Of a stretch of DNA of 64,000 nt, positions 16,388-24,949 are shown piece after piece. Both the position numbers and the translations under genes were made by a program. Numbering within the stretch: position 1 is the stretch's first letter; every line of letters starts with the position of its first letter. The stretch is from Clostridia bacterium (lineage in GTDB: Bacteria; Bacillota; Clostridia; Christensenellales; Aristaeellaceae), in assembly GCA_017509255.1 (NCBI GenBank), contig JAFWQA010000001.1, forward strand, positions 235,785 through 299,784, read 5' to 3'. The notes below the pieces were generated by a model, which made no database searches, had not been told where the DNA came from, and worked only from the letters and a program-made list of their open reading frames with translations.

Positions 16388-17391
16388 TTTCTGTCAGTTC
16401 CCCTCCCGTGTCTTTGGAGCGCCATGTCCCTTTTGCGCCGTTCCATGGCAATACTCATCATCTTCTCATTCTTCCGGATCTTGCTCCATTGGTTTTCTTT
16501 CTCCAGACGGCTGAACATCTTCCATCTGTCGGCGGAAAGCGTTCCGTTCTCCAGGGCTTCCCTGACCGCGCAGCCCGGTTCGCTGCGGTGTGTGCAGTCA
16601 GAAAAAGCACACTGGCTGACCAGTTCCGCAATATCGGAAAAGGTGCTGTTGATTCCTTCCTGCGCGTCGATCATGCCCAGTTCCCGAAGCCCGGGAGTAT
16701 CAATAAAGCTGACGCCGTCCAGTTCGATCAGTTCCCTGTGGGTGGTCGTATGCCTGCCCTTTGAGTCTTCCTCCCGGATCCCGCCGGTTTGCATGATTTC
16801 CCGTCCTGCCAGCGTATTGATCAACGTGGATTTTCCTGCTCCGGAAGACCCCAGAAGCGCGATCGTGGCACCGGGCCTGAAGTATGTCCGTAGCCGGTCC
16901 ATCCCGTATCCGGTCCTGGAACTGATCGATACGACCTGCAGGTCCCGGCTCAGGGCGGCGGTTTTTGCTTCCATGTCTTCAACGTCCGGGCACAGGTCCG
17001 CTTTTGTCAGCACCGCAACGGGGACCGCGCCTCCGGAAACTGCCATCGCGGCGTAGCGGGCAATCCGGTTGATGCTGAAATCCTGATTCAGGGATGTAAT
17101 AATAAACACATAGTCGATATTGGCGACCAGCGGCTGGACCTGCAGGGTCTTGGCGAAGCCGTCCGCGTGACCCCCGCGGTCCGGGCGGCAGAACACCGTT
17201 CTGCGCGGCCGGATCTCCCGGATCAGGCTGTCCCCGTAAGGATTTTCCGTGATCTCCACATCATCGCCGACAACTGGGAATTCTTCCCGGTAACGCATAC
17301 TGCCGGTCAATGTGCAGTACAGCTCCTTTTCTTCATTCCGCACAAGATAACGGTCCCTGTGGACCAGTACCACTCTGAAAATATGATTCAA
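16384..17391 (-). CDS. rsgA: Ribosome small subunit-dependent GTPase A
   Basis: A 335-residue circularly permuted GTPase. The order is an OB-fold, the G4 motif TKADL, the P-loop GSSGAGKST, GRHTTTHREL and G3 DTPG, followed by a zinc-type C-terminal patch (CAFSDCTHRSEPGC). It matures the 30S subunit. GGAGG is nine bases before a TTG at 17391; the frame runs further but only over the neighbour's end. It lies downstream of a methyltransferase behind a leader attenuator. This accessory-looking copy may not be the organism's only rsgA. Confidence 0.92.
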   Translation of the reverse strand: MNHIFRVVLVHRDRYLVRNEEKELYCTLTGSMRYREEFPVVGDDVEITENPYGDSLIREIRPRRTVFCRPDRGGHADGFAKTLQVQPLVANIDYVFIITSLNQDFSINRIARYAAMAVSGGAVPVAVLTKADLCPDVEDMEAKTAALSRDLQVVSISSRTGYGMDRLRTYFRPGATIALLGSSGAGKSTLINTLAGREIMQTGGIREEDSKGRHTTTHRELIELDGVSFIDTPGLRELGMIDAQEGINSTFSDIAELVSQCAFSDCTHRSEPGCAVREALENGTLSADRWKMFSRLEKENQWSKIRKNEKMMSIAMERRKRDMALQRHGRGTDRK

Positions 17392-17410
17392 TTCTATAAT
17401 TCCTCCTTGT

Positions 17411-18220
17411 TCATTTCCGTACCTGCTTCCGATAGCGCCAGGTCGTTTTACCGAAAGAGCCTGTATAGGCAAGCTCTTCCCAGCCATCCGCAAGCAGCTG
17501 CTCGTTCCTCCCGGTTTCACGGCGCTGGTCGCCGGGCACATCCAGCAGCCAGCCGCCGGGTTTTGCGACCCGCGTCAGCTCATTCACTTCCTCGCGAAAA
17601 AAGTCACCGACCACATGCCCGCTCATCACAACGTCGAAGCAGTTATCCGGAAAAGGCAGACAGTGACAGAGTCCGTCACACACCCGCATATTCCCGATGC
17701 CCTTTCCCGCGATCCTGTCGCGCATGAATTCCCGCAGTGAACCCACCGGCTCGCTGGCTATCACAAACGCGGCTTTCCCGGCGGCGGCAAACGCCAGTCT
17801 TCCCGTTCCGCTTCCGACATCCAGAACGATCTTCCCATCCAGATCGCACAGTTCATACAGCCGTTCCTTATTCCAGCCATAAATGAAATCGCATTTTTCC
17901 GCCATCACCTCCGGCGTCGTGTATATCACAAAGTCTTCGAATTCATCCATCACCCGGATCTCCGCTGCCCGGATCTGTTCAGGCGTATACACTTCATGCG
18001 CCTGAGGAGCGGTCAGTGCCTTGATCTTATCCGCCATCTCCGGGCATTTTTGCCTGAAGAGCCACGCCGTCTTCGGATTCGCTTTCAGCGCGACGGCCAT
18101 GGCGCCATCAGTCTTTTCATCCAGGCATTCAAGCATCAGTCTGATCTGAAAGCGCTCCATACGGAGCATACAGTCAAAAGAATAGTTTTCCGTATTGATC
18201 CAACCGATATTTCCCACCAT
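17411..18220 (-). CDS. Class I SAM-dependent methyltransferase, leader-controlled
   Basis: A 269-residue protein with an N-terminal helical domain of about 110 residues. A Rossmann fold follows, with motif I VLDVGSGTGRLAFAA, motif II VIASEPVG and LPFPDNCFDVVMSG. The target is unknown. It is the first gene after a 33-codon leader ORF and a perfect terminator hairpin, an arrangement used by antibiotic-inducible resistance genes, and is followed by rsgA after 19 bases. AAAGGAGG directly follows the terminator T-run. Confidence 0.88.
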   Translation of the reverse strand: MVGNIGWINTENYSFDCMLRMERFQIRLMLECLDEKTDGAMAVALKANPKTAWLFRQKCPEMADKIKALTAPQAHEVYTPEQIRAAEIRVMDEFEDFVIYTTPEVMAEKCDFIYGWNKERLYELCDLDGKIVLDVGSGTGRLAFAAAGKAAFVIASEPVGSLREFMRDRIAGKGIGNMRVCDGLCHCLPFPDNCFDVVMSGHVVGDFFREEVNELTRVAKPGGWLLDVPGDQRRETGRNEQLLADGWEELAYTGSFGKTTWRYRKQVRK

Positions 18221-18241
18221 GTTCCTCCTTTTTTTGCACGC

Positions 18242-18273
18242 AAAAAAACTGCTTATCCGTCACGGACAAGCAG
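18242..18273 (-). terminator. Attenuator-type terminator between leader ORF and methyltransferase
   Basis: An 11-bp stem (CTGCTTGTCCG with CGGATAAGCAG, one G-T pair) with a three-base loop is followed by seven T. The T-run is itself complementary to the A-run just before AAAGGAGG, so the run-through RNA can fold further. It lies 27 bases after the leader stop and 21 bases before the gene start. Confidence 0.82.
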
Positions 18274-18300
18274 CCGGTCAAGCCGAATATATACCGGGGA

Positions 18301-18402
18301 TTATTCCGGTCTGCTCTTCGGATGATCGGACACAAAGTCTGTACGGATATGATTCGCAGTGTTTACGGTCACTGCCGCCCGTTCATTCATCACTGTCCGC
18401 AT
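18301..18402 (-). CDS. Putative 33-residue leader peptide
   Basis: An ORF begins at an ATG nine bases after AAGGGGG and ends TAA 27 bases before the terminator. The peptide starts RTVMNERAAVTVNTANHIR and ends HPKSRPE. GCTCTTCG just before the start codon is perfectly complementary to CGAAGAGC inside the last codons, so ribosome position could change the RNA fold. Presence of the peptide is inferred. Confidence 0.6.
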   Translation of the reverse strand: MRTVMNERAAVTVNTANHIRTDFVSDHPKSRPE

Positions 18403-18435
18403 ACGAAGAGCCCCCTTTCCTGTTAAGCTGAAAAA

Positions 18436-18464
18436 AATATACTATGAAAAACAAGCATTGTCAA
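18436..18464 (-). promoter_or_regulatory. Strong promoter of the leader-methyltransferase-rsgA-kinase operon
   Basis: On the minus strand a consensus -35 TTGACA and a -10 TATATT are 17 bases apart, about 34 bases before the leader ATG. Confidence 0.8.
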
Positions 18465-18560
18465 TTCGTTCGGAGAAAAAAAGGGGACACGCTTACGACC
18501 CGCCGCAGCCCGGAAGACTGCAAAGCGGAGAAAACCGGCAAATCCGCCCCAAAAGGAAAA

Positions 18561-18592
18561 CCCGGAAGCGAAGGAAAATCAACGCTTCCGGG
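18561..18592 (-). terminator. Leftward terminator of the cysteine-rich protein gene
   Basis: A 10-bp perfect stem (CCCGGAAGCG with CGCTTCCGGG) is followed on the minus strand by TTTTCCTTTT, 23 bases after the stop. Of the gap 18221-18614, this terminator, the leader and the promoter are the only content seen. Confidence 0.72.
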
Positions 18593-18614
18593 ATTCGAAA
18601 CAGCGGGGTTCCGG

Positions 18615-19166
18615 TTACGCGTCCGGCACATTGATCCTGATCCTGCATACGGCGTCTCCCTGCCGGATACTGCTGATCAGTTCTGTCCGAACCTCTTTTC
18701 CGAATATATACCCGAACATCCTCCTGCTATATCCAAGCGTGCAGTAACACCAGGTTCTGGGCAATGGTTCATCGGTACCGCCCACGCATGAACAGTAGCA
18801 TTTCGGATAGATCAGGCAATAATCCGTTCCGTCATATTCCAGTGAAAACCCCAGATCCAGCGCATTCGCCTTCTCCACAAAATCATACGGATCCCTGCTT
18901 TTCTCATAAACCGCCTTAAGCTTACTGCCGCCGTATCCGTATTTCGGTCCGCACGCGCAGTCCATCCTGATCGCTTTGACAGACTCATCATCATAGTGAT
19001 TTTCCAGAAAAGCGCAAAGGCTTTTGGCCCATTGGAATTTTTTGTTTCCGTTGGCGGATTTTGACAGCGGGTTTCCTTCGCAAAATTGGCTGACGGCTTC
19101 CTGCTGACCGTGCTTTTCCATGCTGGCAAGAAACCGGAGCGCCTGCGGATGATCATTCTTCGGCAT
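18615..19166 (-). CDS. Cysteine-rich protein of unknown function (183 aa)
   Basis: A soluble protein with three cysteine groups: DCACGPKYGYG, YPKCYCSCVGG and RTWCYCTLGYS. This suggests a metal or Fe-S site. The start follows GGAGGG with long spacing (GGAGGGAAAAGAATC). I recall similar proteins grouped as DUF6144 but cannot confirm it. The last five codons and the sequence after the stop resemble bases 13918-13930, as if a lost paralog once ended there. It is followed 18 bases downstream of the AraC-type regulator gene and is probably co-transcribed with it. Confidence 0.72.
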   Translation of the reverse strand: MPKNDHPQALRFLASMEKHGQQEAVSQFCEGNPLSKSANGNKKFQWAKSLCAFLENHYDDESVKAIRMDCACGPKYGYGGSKLKAVYEKSRDPYDFVEKANALDLGFSLEYDGTDYCLIYPKCYCSCVGGTDEPLPRTWCYCTLGYSRRMFGYIFGKEVRTELISSIRQGDAVCRIRINVPDA

Positions 19167-19184
19167 GATTCTTTTCCCTCCGCG

Positions 19185-20021
19185 TCACTTTTTCCTGACA
19201 GGTATACAGATTTCACTGACATAATCCGGGGAAGTAGCATCACCGGGCAGGTAGTTTTCAATATCATAATCGGGGATCAGCTCATAATCGGAAACCGGCA
19301 GCCACTCTTTGTAAATCCGTTCCCACATGGCCTGAATCGCCTTGGGTGTCGGCCCGACACATTTGAAAACCGCCCAGGTATATTCCGGAATATGAATGAT
19401 CTCGAATCCCTCCGGAACGCCTTCCACGTCGGATGCTTTGCAGCCGATGCCGTACCGGAACGTATCGCCGCCGGTTTTCTGCTGGGCACACAATCCGAGA
19501 TACCCCGGGATCTTCCGGTATTCCGCATTCGCATAATACGCATCCCAGAACTTCGGAATCTCGGCTTCGCTTGTTTCGGCATGAAACTCCTCCGCGTGCA
19601 TGAGAAGATCCATCGCTTCCCATTTTTCAATGTTATACTCCATGATACAGCCTCCTTCAATGGTGATCCGGACGGTAAACCGGTTCATAAACTGAATGGA
19701 GCTGCCCTTTTTCACCTGCATCGGTGAAACGCCGTGGAACCGTGTAAACGCTTTGGCAAAGCTTTCCGGAGAATCATAGCAGTACTTCATCGCGACATCG
19801 ATGACCTTTTCATCTCCTCCGATCAGATCCGCCCCGGCCTGTGAAAGACGCCTTTTCCGCAGGTATTCAGCAGGGGACATTTCCGTCAACAGGGAAAACG
19901 CCCTCTGGAAATGAAAGGCAGAAAGGTTTATATGCCTTGCGATATCCGCCAGCGTGATCTCATCCGTCAGATGATCCTCCATATACTCAATGGCATTGTT
20001 GATCGTCCTGATCCAGTCCAT
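19185..20021 (-). CDS. AraC-family regulator with GyrI-like effector domain
   Basis: A 278-residue protein. The N-terminal 105 residues hold two helix-turn-helix units (LADIARHINLSAFHFQRAFS and VIDVAMKYCYDSPESFAKAF). The C-terminal GyrI/SOUL-like domain (YNIEKWEAMDLLMHAEEFHA to IPEYTWAVFKCVG) usually binds hydrophobic cations or drugs, as in Rob and BmrR. AAGGAGG precedes the ATG. Targets are unknown; the cysteine-rich gene downstream is a candidate. Confidence 0.92.
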   Translation of the reverse strand: MDWIRTINNAIEYMEDHLTDEITLADIARHINLSAFHFQRAFSLLTEMSPAEYLRKRRLSQAGADLIGGDEKVIDVAMKYCYDSPESFAKAFTRFHGVSPMQVKKGSSIQFMNRFTVRITIEGGCIMEYNIEKWEAMDLLMHAEEFHAETSEAEIPKFWDAYYANAEYRKIPGYLGLCAQQKTGGDTFRYGIGCKASDVEGVPEGFEIIHIPEYTWAVFKCVGPTPKAIQAMWERIYKEWLPVSDYELIPDYDIENYLPGDATSPDYVSEICIPVRKK

Positions 20022-20100
20022 CCGGTCTCCCTCCTTTCATCATTGATCATAAGGCTGTTCATAAGAAAAAACCTGTCCCGGATTGCTTTGTTTTGTCCGG

Positions 20101-20775
20101 TCATGGTTGAGGCAGCCAGTAAACCGAATACTCCTGTTTAGCCTCAAAGCCGAATTTTTCAGCCAGGTGCCGGGAAACATCGTTTTGCGCATCCCAATGG
20201 ACCGTGATGTCGCGCTTCATGCAATCCTGAAGCATCCACGCGATACAGGCGGCAGCCAGCTTTTTCCCCCTGTGGTCTTCCCGTGTGGATACGTCCAGTT
20301 CCACTTCCTTGCCCACGCTCAGGAAGGAAGAGGCAGCCGCCACGATCTCTCCGTCATGATATATTACGGCGCCGGAACCCTCTGCCTGAAACGCGGCCCA
20401 GCATGGGTAGTTTATCCCGTGAGAAAACGGATGCTGTTCAAAAGCCGTTTCATCCATACCGGACAGCAGGTATTCTTCCGGGATTTCCATATTGTCCGGA
20501 ATTGTGAAGCGGCATGCCGGTTTCATTACCGTTCTCCGGTATATCGCCGCATCCGGATAATTCGCCAGGACATGTTCTTCCCAGCCTTTTGTCAGGCATA
20601 CCAGCGGCCTGTTCCTGAAATGGGAATCCAGCCGGGCTGCGGATCCCGCTTCCGGTTCCCCGTCCAGATATACAAACAGCGCGTCTGTGATGCTGCTTCG
20701 GCTGTACTGTTCCTGTTTGCCGAAGATACCCAGCTGAGCTCCACGGTATAAAAGGTGCATGTTCCGGATCCCCAT
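20101..20775 (-). CDS. GNAT acetyltransferase of the large PF12746-like type
   Basis: A 224-residue protein. Its C-terminal half is GNAT: VIYHDGEIVAAASSFLSVG, then EVELDVSTREDHRGKKLAAA and VHWDAQNDVSRHLAEKFGF. The N-terminal half (FVYLDGEP, LVCLTKGWEEHVLANYPDA) fits the family. The family usually starts 10-20 residues earlier, and no ribosome site stands before the first ATG, so the N-terminus may be eroded or the start misplaced. Confidence 0.78.
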   Translation of the reverse strand: MGIRNMHLLYRGAQLGIFGKQEQYSRSSITDALFVYLDGEPEAGSAARLDSHFRNRPLVCLTKGWEEHVLANYPDAAIYRRTVMKPACRFTIPDNMEIPEEYLLSGMDETAFEQHPFSHGINYPCWAAFQAEGSGAVIYHDGEIVAAASSFLSVGKEVELDVSTREDHRGKKLAAACIAWMLQDCMKRDITVHWDAQNDVSRHLAEKFGFEAKQEYSVYWLPQP

Positions 20776-20919
20776 TCTTCAGAATCTTTACAGTCATCAT
20801 ACTCCATGCTGAGGAACATTTAAAGGTGCAGCCGGCAATGTGCCGGGATTTTTTAAAGGCAAAAAAAAATACCCAGGGGAAAAACCGGTAAAAGCGGAAG
20901 ATCCGCAGGGAAAGCAAAA

Positions 20920-20952
20920 CCCCGGGAACACTGATCAACAATGTCCCGGGGG
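20920..20952 (-). terminator. Leftward terminator of the GNAT gene at 20988
   Basis: The stem CCCCGGGA/TCCCGGGG with an inner CATTG/CACTG-like part is followed on the minus strand by TTTTGCTTT. It is a copy of the terminator family at 13862 and 48932. Confidence 0.68.
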
Positions 20953-20987
20953 AGGAAGTCAAGGCGGTCACGCTTTCTGCACCGTCT

Positions 20988-21434
20988 TTATCGTTTTTTG
21001 GAATAGTAAACAAAATCAGTATCCCGTTTCACTTCCGAATATCCCAGGCCGGTGTAGAAGGCATTCGTCCGGGTATTCCAGATGGGTGTGTCAAGCGTAA
21101 AATGCTTTACATCCGGAAACAGCGCTTCGATTTCCCGCATCATAAAAATGCCGTAACCTTTCCGAAAGTGCTGCGGATCAATGAATATCCTTCCGATGTT
21201 CAGCGTGTTCCCAATCCGGAAAAGGATCGCCCCGCCGACGATCAGGCCGTTCTCTGTCAGTTTGAACAGATAACCCGATTTTGCCATTTTCATATGGTAT
21301 TTCAATGACATATACCCGGGCGGGCCTCCTGCTGAAGGAGCCCCGGCTTCCACATCACTGTCAAAAGCAAGCTTTGATATGGCATTCAGTACCAAAGCAT
21401 CCGCAGTGCCGGCTTTCAGGAACTGTAAACTCAT
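20988..21434 (-). CDS. GNAT family N-acetyltransferase
   Basis: A 148-residue GNAT with LNIGRIFIDPQHFRKGYGIFM as the strand and acetyl-CoA loop and TRTNAFYTGLGYSEVK at the C-terminus. GGAGG lies six bases before the ATG. It is followed by its own terminator. Substrate unknown. Confidence 0.88.
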   Translation of the reverse strand: MSLQFLKAGTADALVLNAISKLAFDSDVEAGAPSAGGPPGYMSLKYHMKMAKSGYLFKLTENGLIVGGAILFRIGNTLNIGRIFIDPQHFRKGYGIFMMREIEALFPDVKHFTLDTPIWNTRTNAFYTGLGYSEVKRDTDFVYYSKKR

Positions 21435-21461
21435 CAGCTGCCTCCGCTTTCCGGACGTTCA

Positions 21462-22130
21462 TCATTTGCAGGCCATATAGACGTCCATGCCTTCTCCATC
21501 CGTTTCAAAGCAGGGAATGACTTCATTCTCCACATATGCCAGCCCGTTCGTTCTCATATAATCCCCGAGGGTATGATAGGCTCCCGGAATGGTGGAAAAC
21601 GGATTGTCAAAGGGCCGTTCGATGTGGATCGCAGCATACTGATGGGCAGGCTGTTCTTTTATTTCGTACCCTTCAGGCGTAACATCCTTCGGCAGTATCA
21701 ATGCCGCTGTATACCCATGCATATTGAACACATTCACCTGCTCCTGCGACAGCTTCGGGAAATCCCATCCGATTACTCTCGGATTCGCAATTCCGTTTTC
21801 TTCCGCGCATTTGTACATCCTGCCGATGGCATCCGCTTCCGGTTCACGGCTGATCACTGTATACTCCACATAACGGAATCCTTCGACTGCCTCAGTACGG
21901 AGATTTGAATAGGCATCGCTGCGCTTATCCATTTCTTCCCTGAAGAGATTATCCAGTGTGCAGTTAAAGATCCTGCAGATTTCCAGCGCTTTGTCCATTT
22001 CCGGATTCGCCGCGTCCATTTCCCATTTTGAGATCGTCTGACGGCTGACGTTCAGTTTTTCCGCCAGCGTTTCCTGGGTCATGTTCGCGCTCAGCTGCCT
22101 TAAATACTGAAGATTTTTTCCAAAGCTCAT
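21462..22130 (-). CDS. XRE-family regulator with GyrI-like effector domain
   Basis: A 222-residue protein. Residues 1-65 form an XRE helix-turn-helix (TQETLAEKLNVSRQTISKWE). The rest is a GyrI-like small-molecule domain (FRYVEYTVISREPEADAIG to YEIKEQPAHQYAAIHI). This pairing is a common Firmicutes arrangement for drug- or stress-responsive regulators. AAAGGAGA precedes the ATG. The neighbouring GNAT and the exporter at 23 kb are possible targets, by inference only. Confidence 0.9.
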   Translation of the reverse strand: MSFGKNLQYLRQLSANMTQETLAEKLNVSRQTISKWEMDAANPEMDKALEICRIFNCTLDNLFREEMDKRSDAYSNLRTEAVEGFRYVEYTVISREPEADAIGRMYKCAEENGIANPRVIGWDFPKLSQEQVNVFNMHGYTAALILPKDVTPEGYEIKEQPAHQYAAIHIERPFDNPFSTIPGAYHTLGDYMRTNGLAYVENEVIPCFETDGEGMDVYMACK

Positions 22131-22291
22131 ACTCTTTCTCCTTTATATCAGTATGTGTTTCCCCTGACAGTTCCTTGCTCCGCGTCGCAAGGACAGATTA
22201 ACATAAAAGCAGGCAGCTTTCCCACCAACTCACAGGTGCTGTTTCCGGGAATCACGCAACTACAGGTTGCAGCAAGCCCGCAGGCCGTGCC

Positions 22292-22957
22292 TCAGAGCCG
22301 GACGTCTTCTTCCGTAAACGGTCTGATCTCACCCTGATCGATCCTGTGAATGATACCGACAATTTCAGGCTTGCCGTTCTTAATGAAAATGGCGCTTTCA
22401 TCCTCCATGGCACAGACCGGCCTTTCCATGGAAACCGCCTTCATCAGCCGAAGCCGTTCCGTGTCGTCATAGCTGAAGTGGCCGATCATCGTGATATCCG
22501 CAAAACCAAGTCCTTCATACGGAACGAGGGACTCCCAGATATCCACCGTGGTTTTTCCCATGTTCATGGATCCCGCGCTGACGCCCAGCACCATCGCCGG
22601 GCCGTTCCGGACAATGTCACAGATGCCCTTATCACGCATCAGCTGCATCTGCTCAGCACAGGATCCGCCGCCCATCAGGAAAAAGCAGTCGGCTTCCCGG
22701 GCCCATTTCTGCGCGTCGGCAGGTTCCATCCGGGCGTCAACCACACAAAACCGGTCAAAGCCGATCCCGTATTCCACGAACATCCCGTGCATTCCGGCCG
22801 AGTCATCGTCGTTCTGCTGATGATCCGCCGGGCAGGCAGTGATAAACACAATACACCTGCGTTCCGGCAAGTTTTTTTCCAGGCGTTTGGCAATCTCATC
22901 CGTAAACCGGCGGTCCGGGAACCCGCTGAAAAAAGCGATCGCTTTATTGCTGTTCAT
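22292..22957 (-). CDS. Peptidase S51 (peptidase E-like) family protein
   Basis: A 221-residue protein with the nucleophile elbow GVSAGSMNMG, FFLMGGGSCAEQ before it and IGHFSYDD after it, as in the S51 family. GGAGG is eight bases before the ATG at 22957, so I took this rather than the ATG at 22972. It is the second S51 gene of the window (first at 473-1189). It starts 15 bases after the MFS exporter ends and should be co-transcribed with it. Confidence 0.85.
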   Translation of the reverse strand: MNSNKAIAFFSGFPDRRFTDEIAKRLEKNLPERRCIVFITACPADHQQNDDDSAGMHGMFVEYGIGFDRFCVVDARMEPADAQKWAREADCFFLMGGGSCAEQMQLMRDKGICDIVRNGPAMVLGVSAGSMNMGKTTVDIWESLVPYEGLGFADITMIGHFSYDDTERLRLMKAVSMERPVCAMEDESAIFIKNGKPEIVGIIHRIDQGEIRPFTEEDVRL

Positions 22958-22972
22958 ATCTGTTTCCTCCAT

Positions 22973-24289
22973 TCAGTTTTTCTGTACCGTTTCTGTTTCA
23001 GTCCGATCCAGTTCCCTGTAAACCGGTTTCCGTAAGCGCGTAAAACTGATCAGCATCCCGACGATCCCGGCAACAAAGAACATCAGGCCGATGCCCGCTC
23101 CTTTTCCTGTTCCGAAGAACCCGGACAACATCCGCTGCGCCGGTGAATCCGTTCGCATAAAAGGTTCAAACACCGTGTCCGCCAGCAGGCCGCCCAGCAG
23201 GAGGGCAGGCGGGATCGTGAAATTCTGCAGGGTGCTCTTCGCGGAAAACACCCGTCCCTGCATCTCCATCGGAACCTTTTCCCGCATCAGGATATCCTGG
23301 TTCACGTTCATCACGGCTGCCAGTGCATAGCTTCCGAAAGCTGCCGCGCACCACAGCCACGGACGGGAAGTCAGGCTCTGGATCATGTTTCCGGCGAAAA
23401 CAAGGCCGGTGGTAATGAAAATCAGCCGGGTCCGGCTCTTCGGTGGTTTGATCGCCGTTGCCAGCACGCTCCCGGCCAGCACGCCCAGCGCTGTAAAGCT
23501 TTCCACCATGCCCAGCACGGACTGGTTATTGCCCGTCCTGCCCAGGATAAAGGGCGAAAGCATCCCGTCATTGCCCAGCTTCGCCAGGAAATTGATTACA
23601 GCCAGGAACAGCGTGATCCGGAGAATGCCCGTATGCTCCTTCAGATAACGGATCCCGGCCAGGCAGGTCTGTGAAAAAGGTTCCTGTTCCGCTGCCTGCC
23701 GTTCCGGCTCCGGAATCCGGATCAGGAACAGCAGCACCAGGAAGGCAACGGCAAAAGTCGCCATGTCGATCATCAGCACCAGGTCCAGTCCGCCGGCTGC
23801 CAGCAGCAGCGCGCCCAGCGCCGGGGCCAGAATGGATACGGCGGCCCCGCTGAAGCCCTGCAGTCCGCCGGCCCGGGCATAATGCTCCTTCGGAACCAGC
23901 AGGCTGACAGCGACAAAGGAGGCAGGCTCCTGGAAAGCATTCATGAAGCTGAGCAGGAAGTTGATCACATACAGGTGCCAGATCCGTAGCGCATCCGCGG
24001 AATGCAGCACAAACACAGCCAGCGTTCCGCAGGCTGCCAGCAGGTCCGCGATCAGCATGATCCTTTTTTTGTTCTGCCGGTCCACCATACTTCCCGCCAG
24101 GAAGCGGAAAAAGATGGTCGGCAGGAAGGTGCATACCGTCAGCAGGGTCACGCTGGACGCGGTTCCCCTCTGGCTGTACACCCAGATAATGACCGCATAA
24201 TCCGTCATGGCCGTCCCAAGCTGGGATACGGTCTGCGATCCCCACAACAAAAGAAAACTGTGAAGTTGTTTAAAAGAATGTTTATTCAT
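22973..24289 (-). CDS. MFS drug-efflux transporter (MFS_3 / Mef-like)
   Basis: A 438-residue protein with about 12 hydrophobic segments. It begins LLLWGSQTVSQLGTAMTDYA and has the loop DRQNKKRIMLIADLLAACG, typical of macrolide-efflux and enterobactin-exporter-like MFS proteins. AAGGAG precedes the ATG. A 20-codon ORF with a strong ribosome site lies upstream, as in other ribosome-controlled efflux genes, so regulation by translation-inhibiting drugs is plausible. The substrate is unknown. Confidence 0.88.
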   Translation of the reverse strand: MNKHSFKQLHSFLLLWGSQTVSQLGTAMTDYAVIIWVYSQRGTASSVTLLTVCTFLPTIFFRFLAGSMVDRQNKKRIMLIADLLAACGTLAVFVLHSADALRIWHLYVINFLLSFMNAFQEPASFVAVSLLVPKEHYARAGGLQGFSGAAVSILAPALGALLLAAGGLDLVLMIDMATFAVAFLVLLFLIRIPEPERQAAEQEPFSQTCLAGIRYLKEHTGILRITLFLAVINFLAKLGNDGMLSPFILGRTGNNQSVLGMVESFTALGVLAGSVLATAIKPPKSRTRLIFITTGLVFAGNMIQSLTSRPWLWCAAAFGSYALAAVMNVNQDILMREKVPMEMQGRVFSAKSTLQNFTIPPALLLGGLLADTVFEPFMRTDSPAQRMLSGFFGTGKGAGIGLMFFVAGIVGMLISFTRLRKPVYRELDRTETETVQKN

Positions 24290-24381
24290 GGCTTTGCTCC
24301 TTACATGTTTCTGTTTTCATGCGGCGCAAAGCCTGTCCGGACGAATGGATCCCGGCCGCTCCGTGCAGGCATCGTCCTGTA

Positions 24382-24444
24382 TCAGGCCTTGCGCGGAGCA
24401 GAAACATCTGCGGCTAACGATATCCCCCACCTGGTATGTATCAT
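24382..24444 (-). CDS. Putative 20-residue leader peptide of the exporter
   Basis: AAGGAGG stands eight bases before the ATG at 24444. The ORF encodes IHTRWGISLAADVSAPRKA after the start methionine and ends 92 bases before the exporter start. Its end overlaps the arm of a hairpin (GCTCCG..AGGC with GCCT..CGGAGC). No annotated gene would use this strong ribosome site otherwise. Confidence 0.55.
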   Translation of the reverse strand: MIHTRWGISLAADVSAPRKA

Positions 24445-24480
24445 ATTCTTTTCCTCCTTCAGCCGGTTCCGGAGAACCGG

Positions 24481-24909
24481 TCAGATCCGTCTGTACTGAA
24501 CAGAGCAGCTGTCCCTGTCCAGACCGCATTTTTTATAGAAGGTCTCATTGTAATCAATCGAGATCAGCTGAACTACGTCGATCTTCCTGTCTTTAAGGGT
24601 CTTCTCCAAGTGATTCAGCAGTTGCTTCCCGATTCCCTGCTTCTTTCTTTCCGGGATCACAAAAATTTCCGATACAAAGAAGAAATCTTCCTCAGCATAC
24701 GGATCAACATATCCCAGCAGCCCGCCGACGATCGTTTCATCCTCAACCGCTGCGAGGCCAAGCGCCTGATAATTGCCCAGGATCGCACCGACTCTTCTTT
24801 CTGCTTTTTCTTTCGTCCAGTTCTCATTCCAGGGTTCTTCGGAGTACGCTCTTGACATGGCGTCTGCCAGTCCGCCGATATCTTTATCAGTAACTATTCT
24901 GTATTCCAT
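24481..24909 (-). CDS. GNAT family N-acetyltransferase
   Basis: A 142-residue GNAT with [21 protein letters not shown] as the core strand and loop and [16 protein letters not shown] near the end. GGGAG is eight bases before the ATG at 24909; the longer frame to 25050 is not supported. Its last 17 codons are nearly repeated at 48516-48569, where only that fragment of a paralog survives. Confidence 0.88.
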   Translation of the reverse strand: MEYRIVTDKDIGGLADAMSRAYSEEPWNENWTKEKAERRVGAILGNYQALGLAAVEDETIVGGLLGYVDPYAEEDFFFVSEIFVIPERKKQGIGKQLLNHLEKTLKDRKIDVVQLISIDYNETFYKKCGLDRDSCSVQYRRI

Positions 24910-24949
24910 ATAATGCTCCCTGTGTGTCTTCGTTATATTCTTTTTTAGG

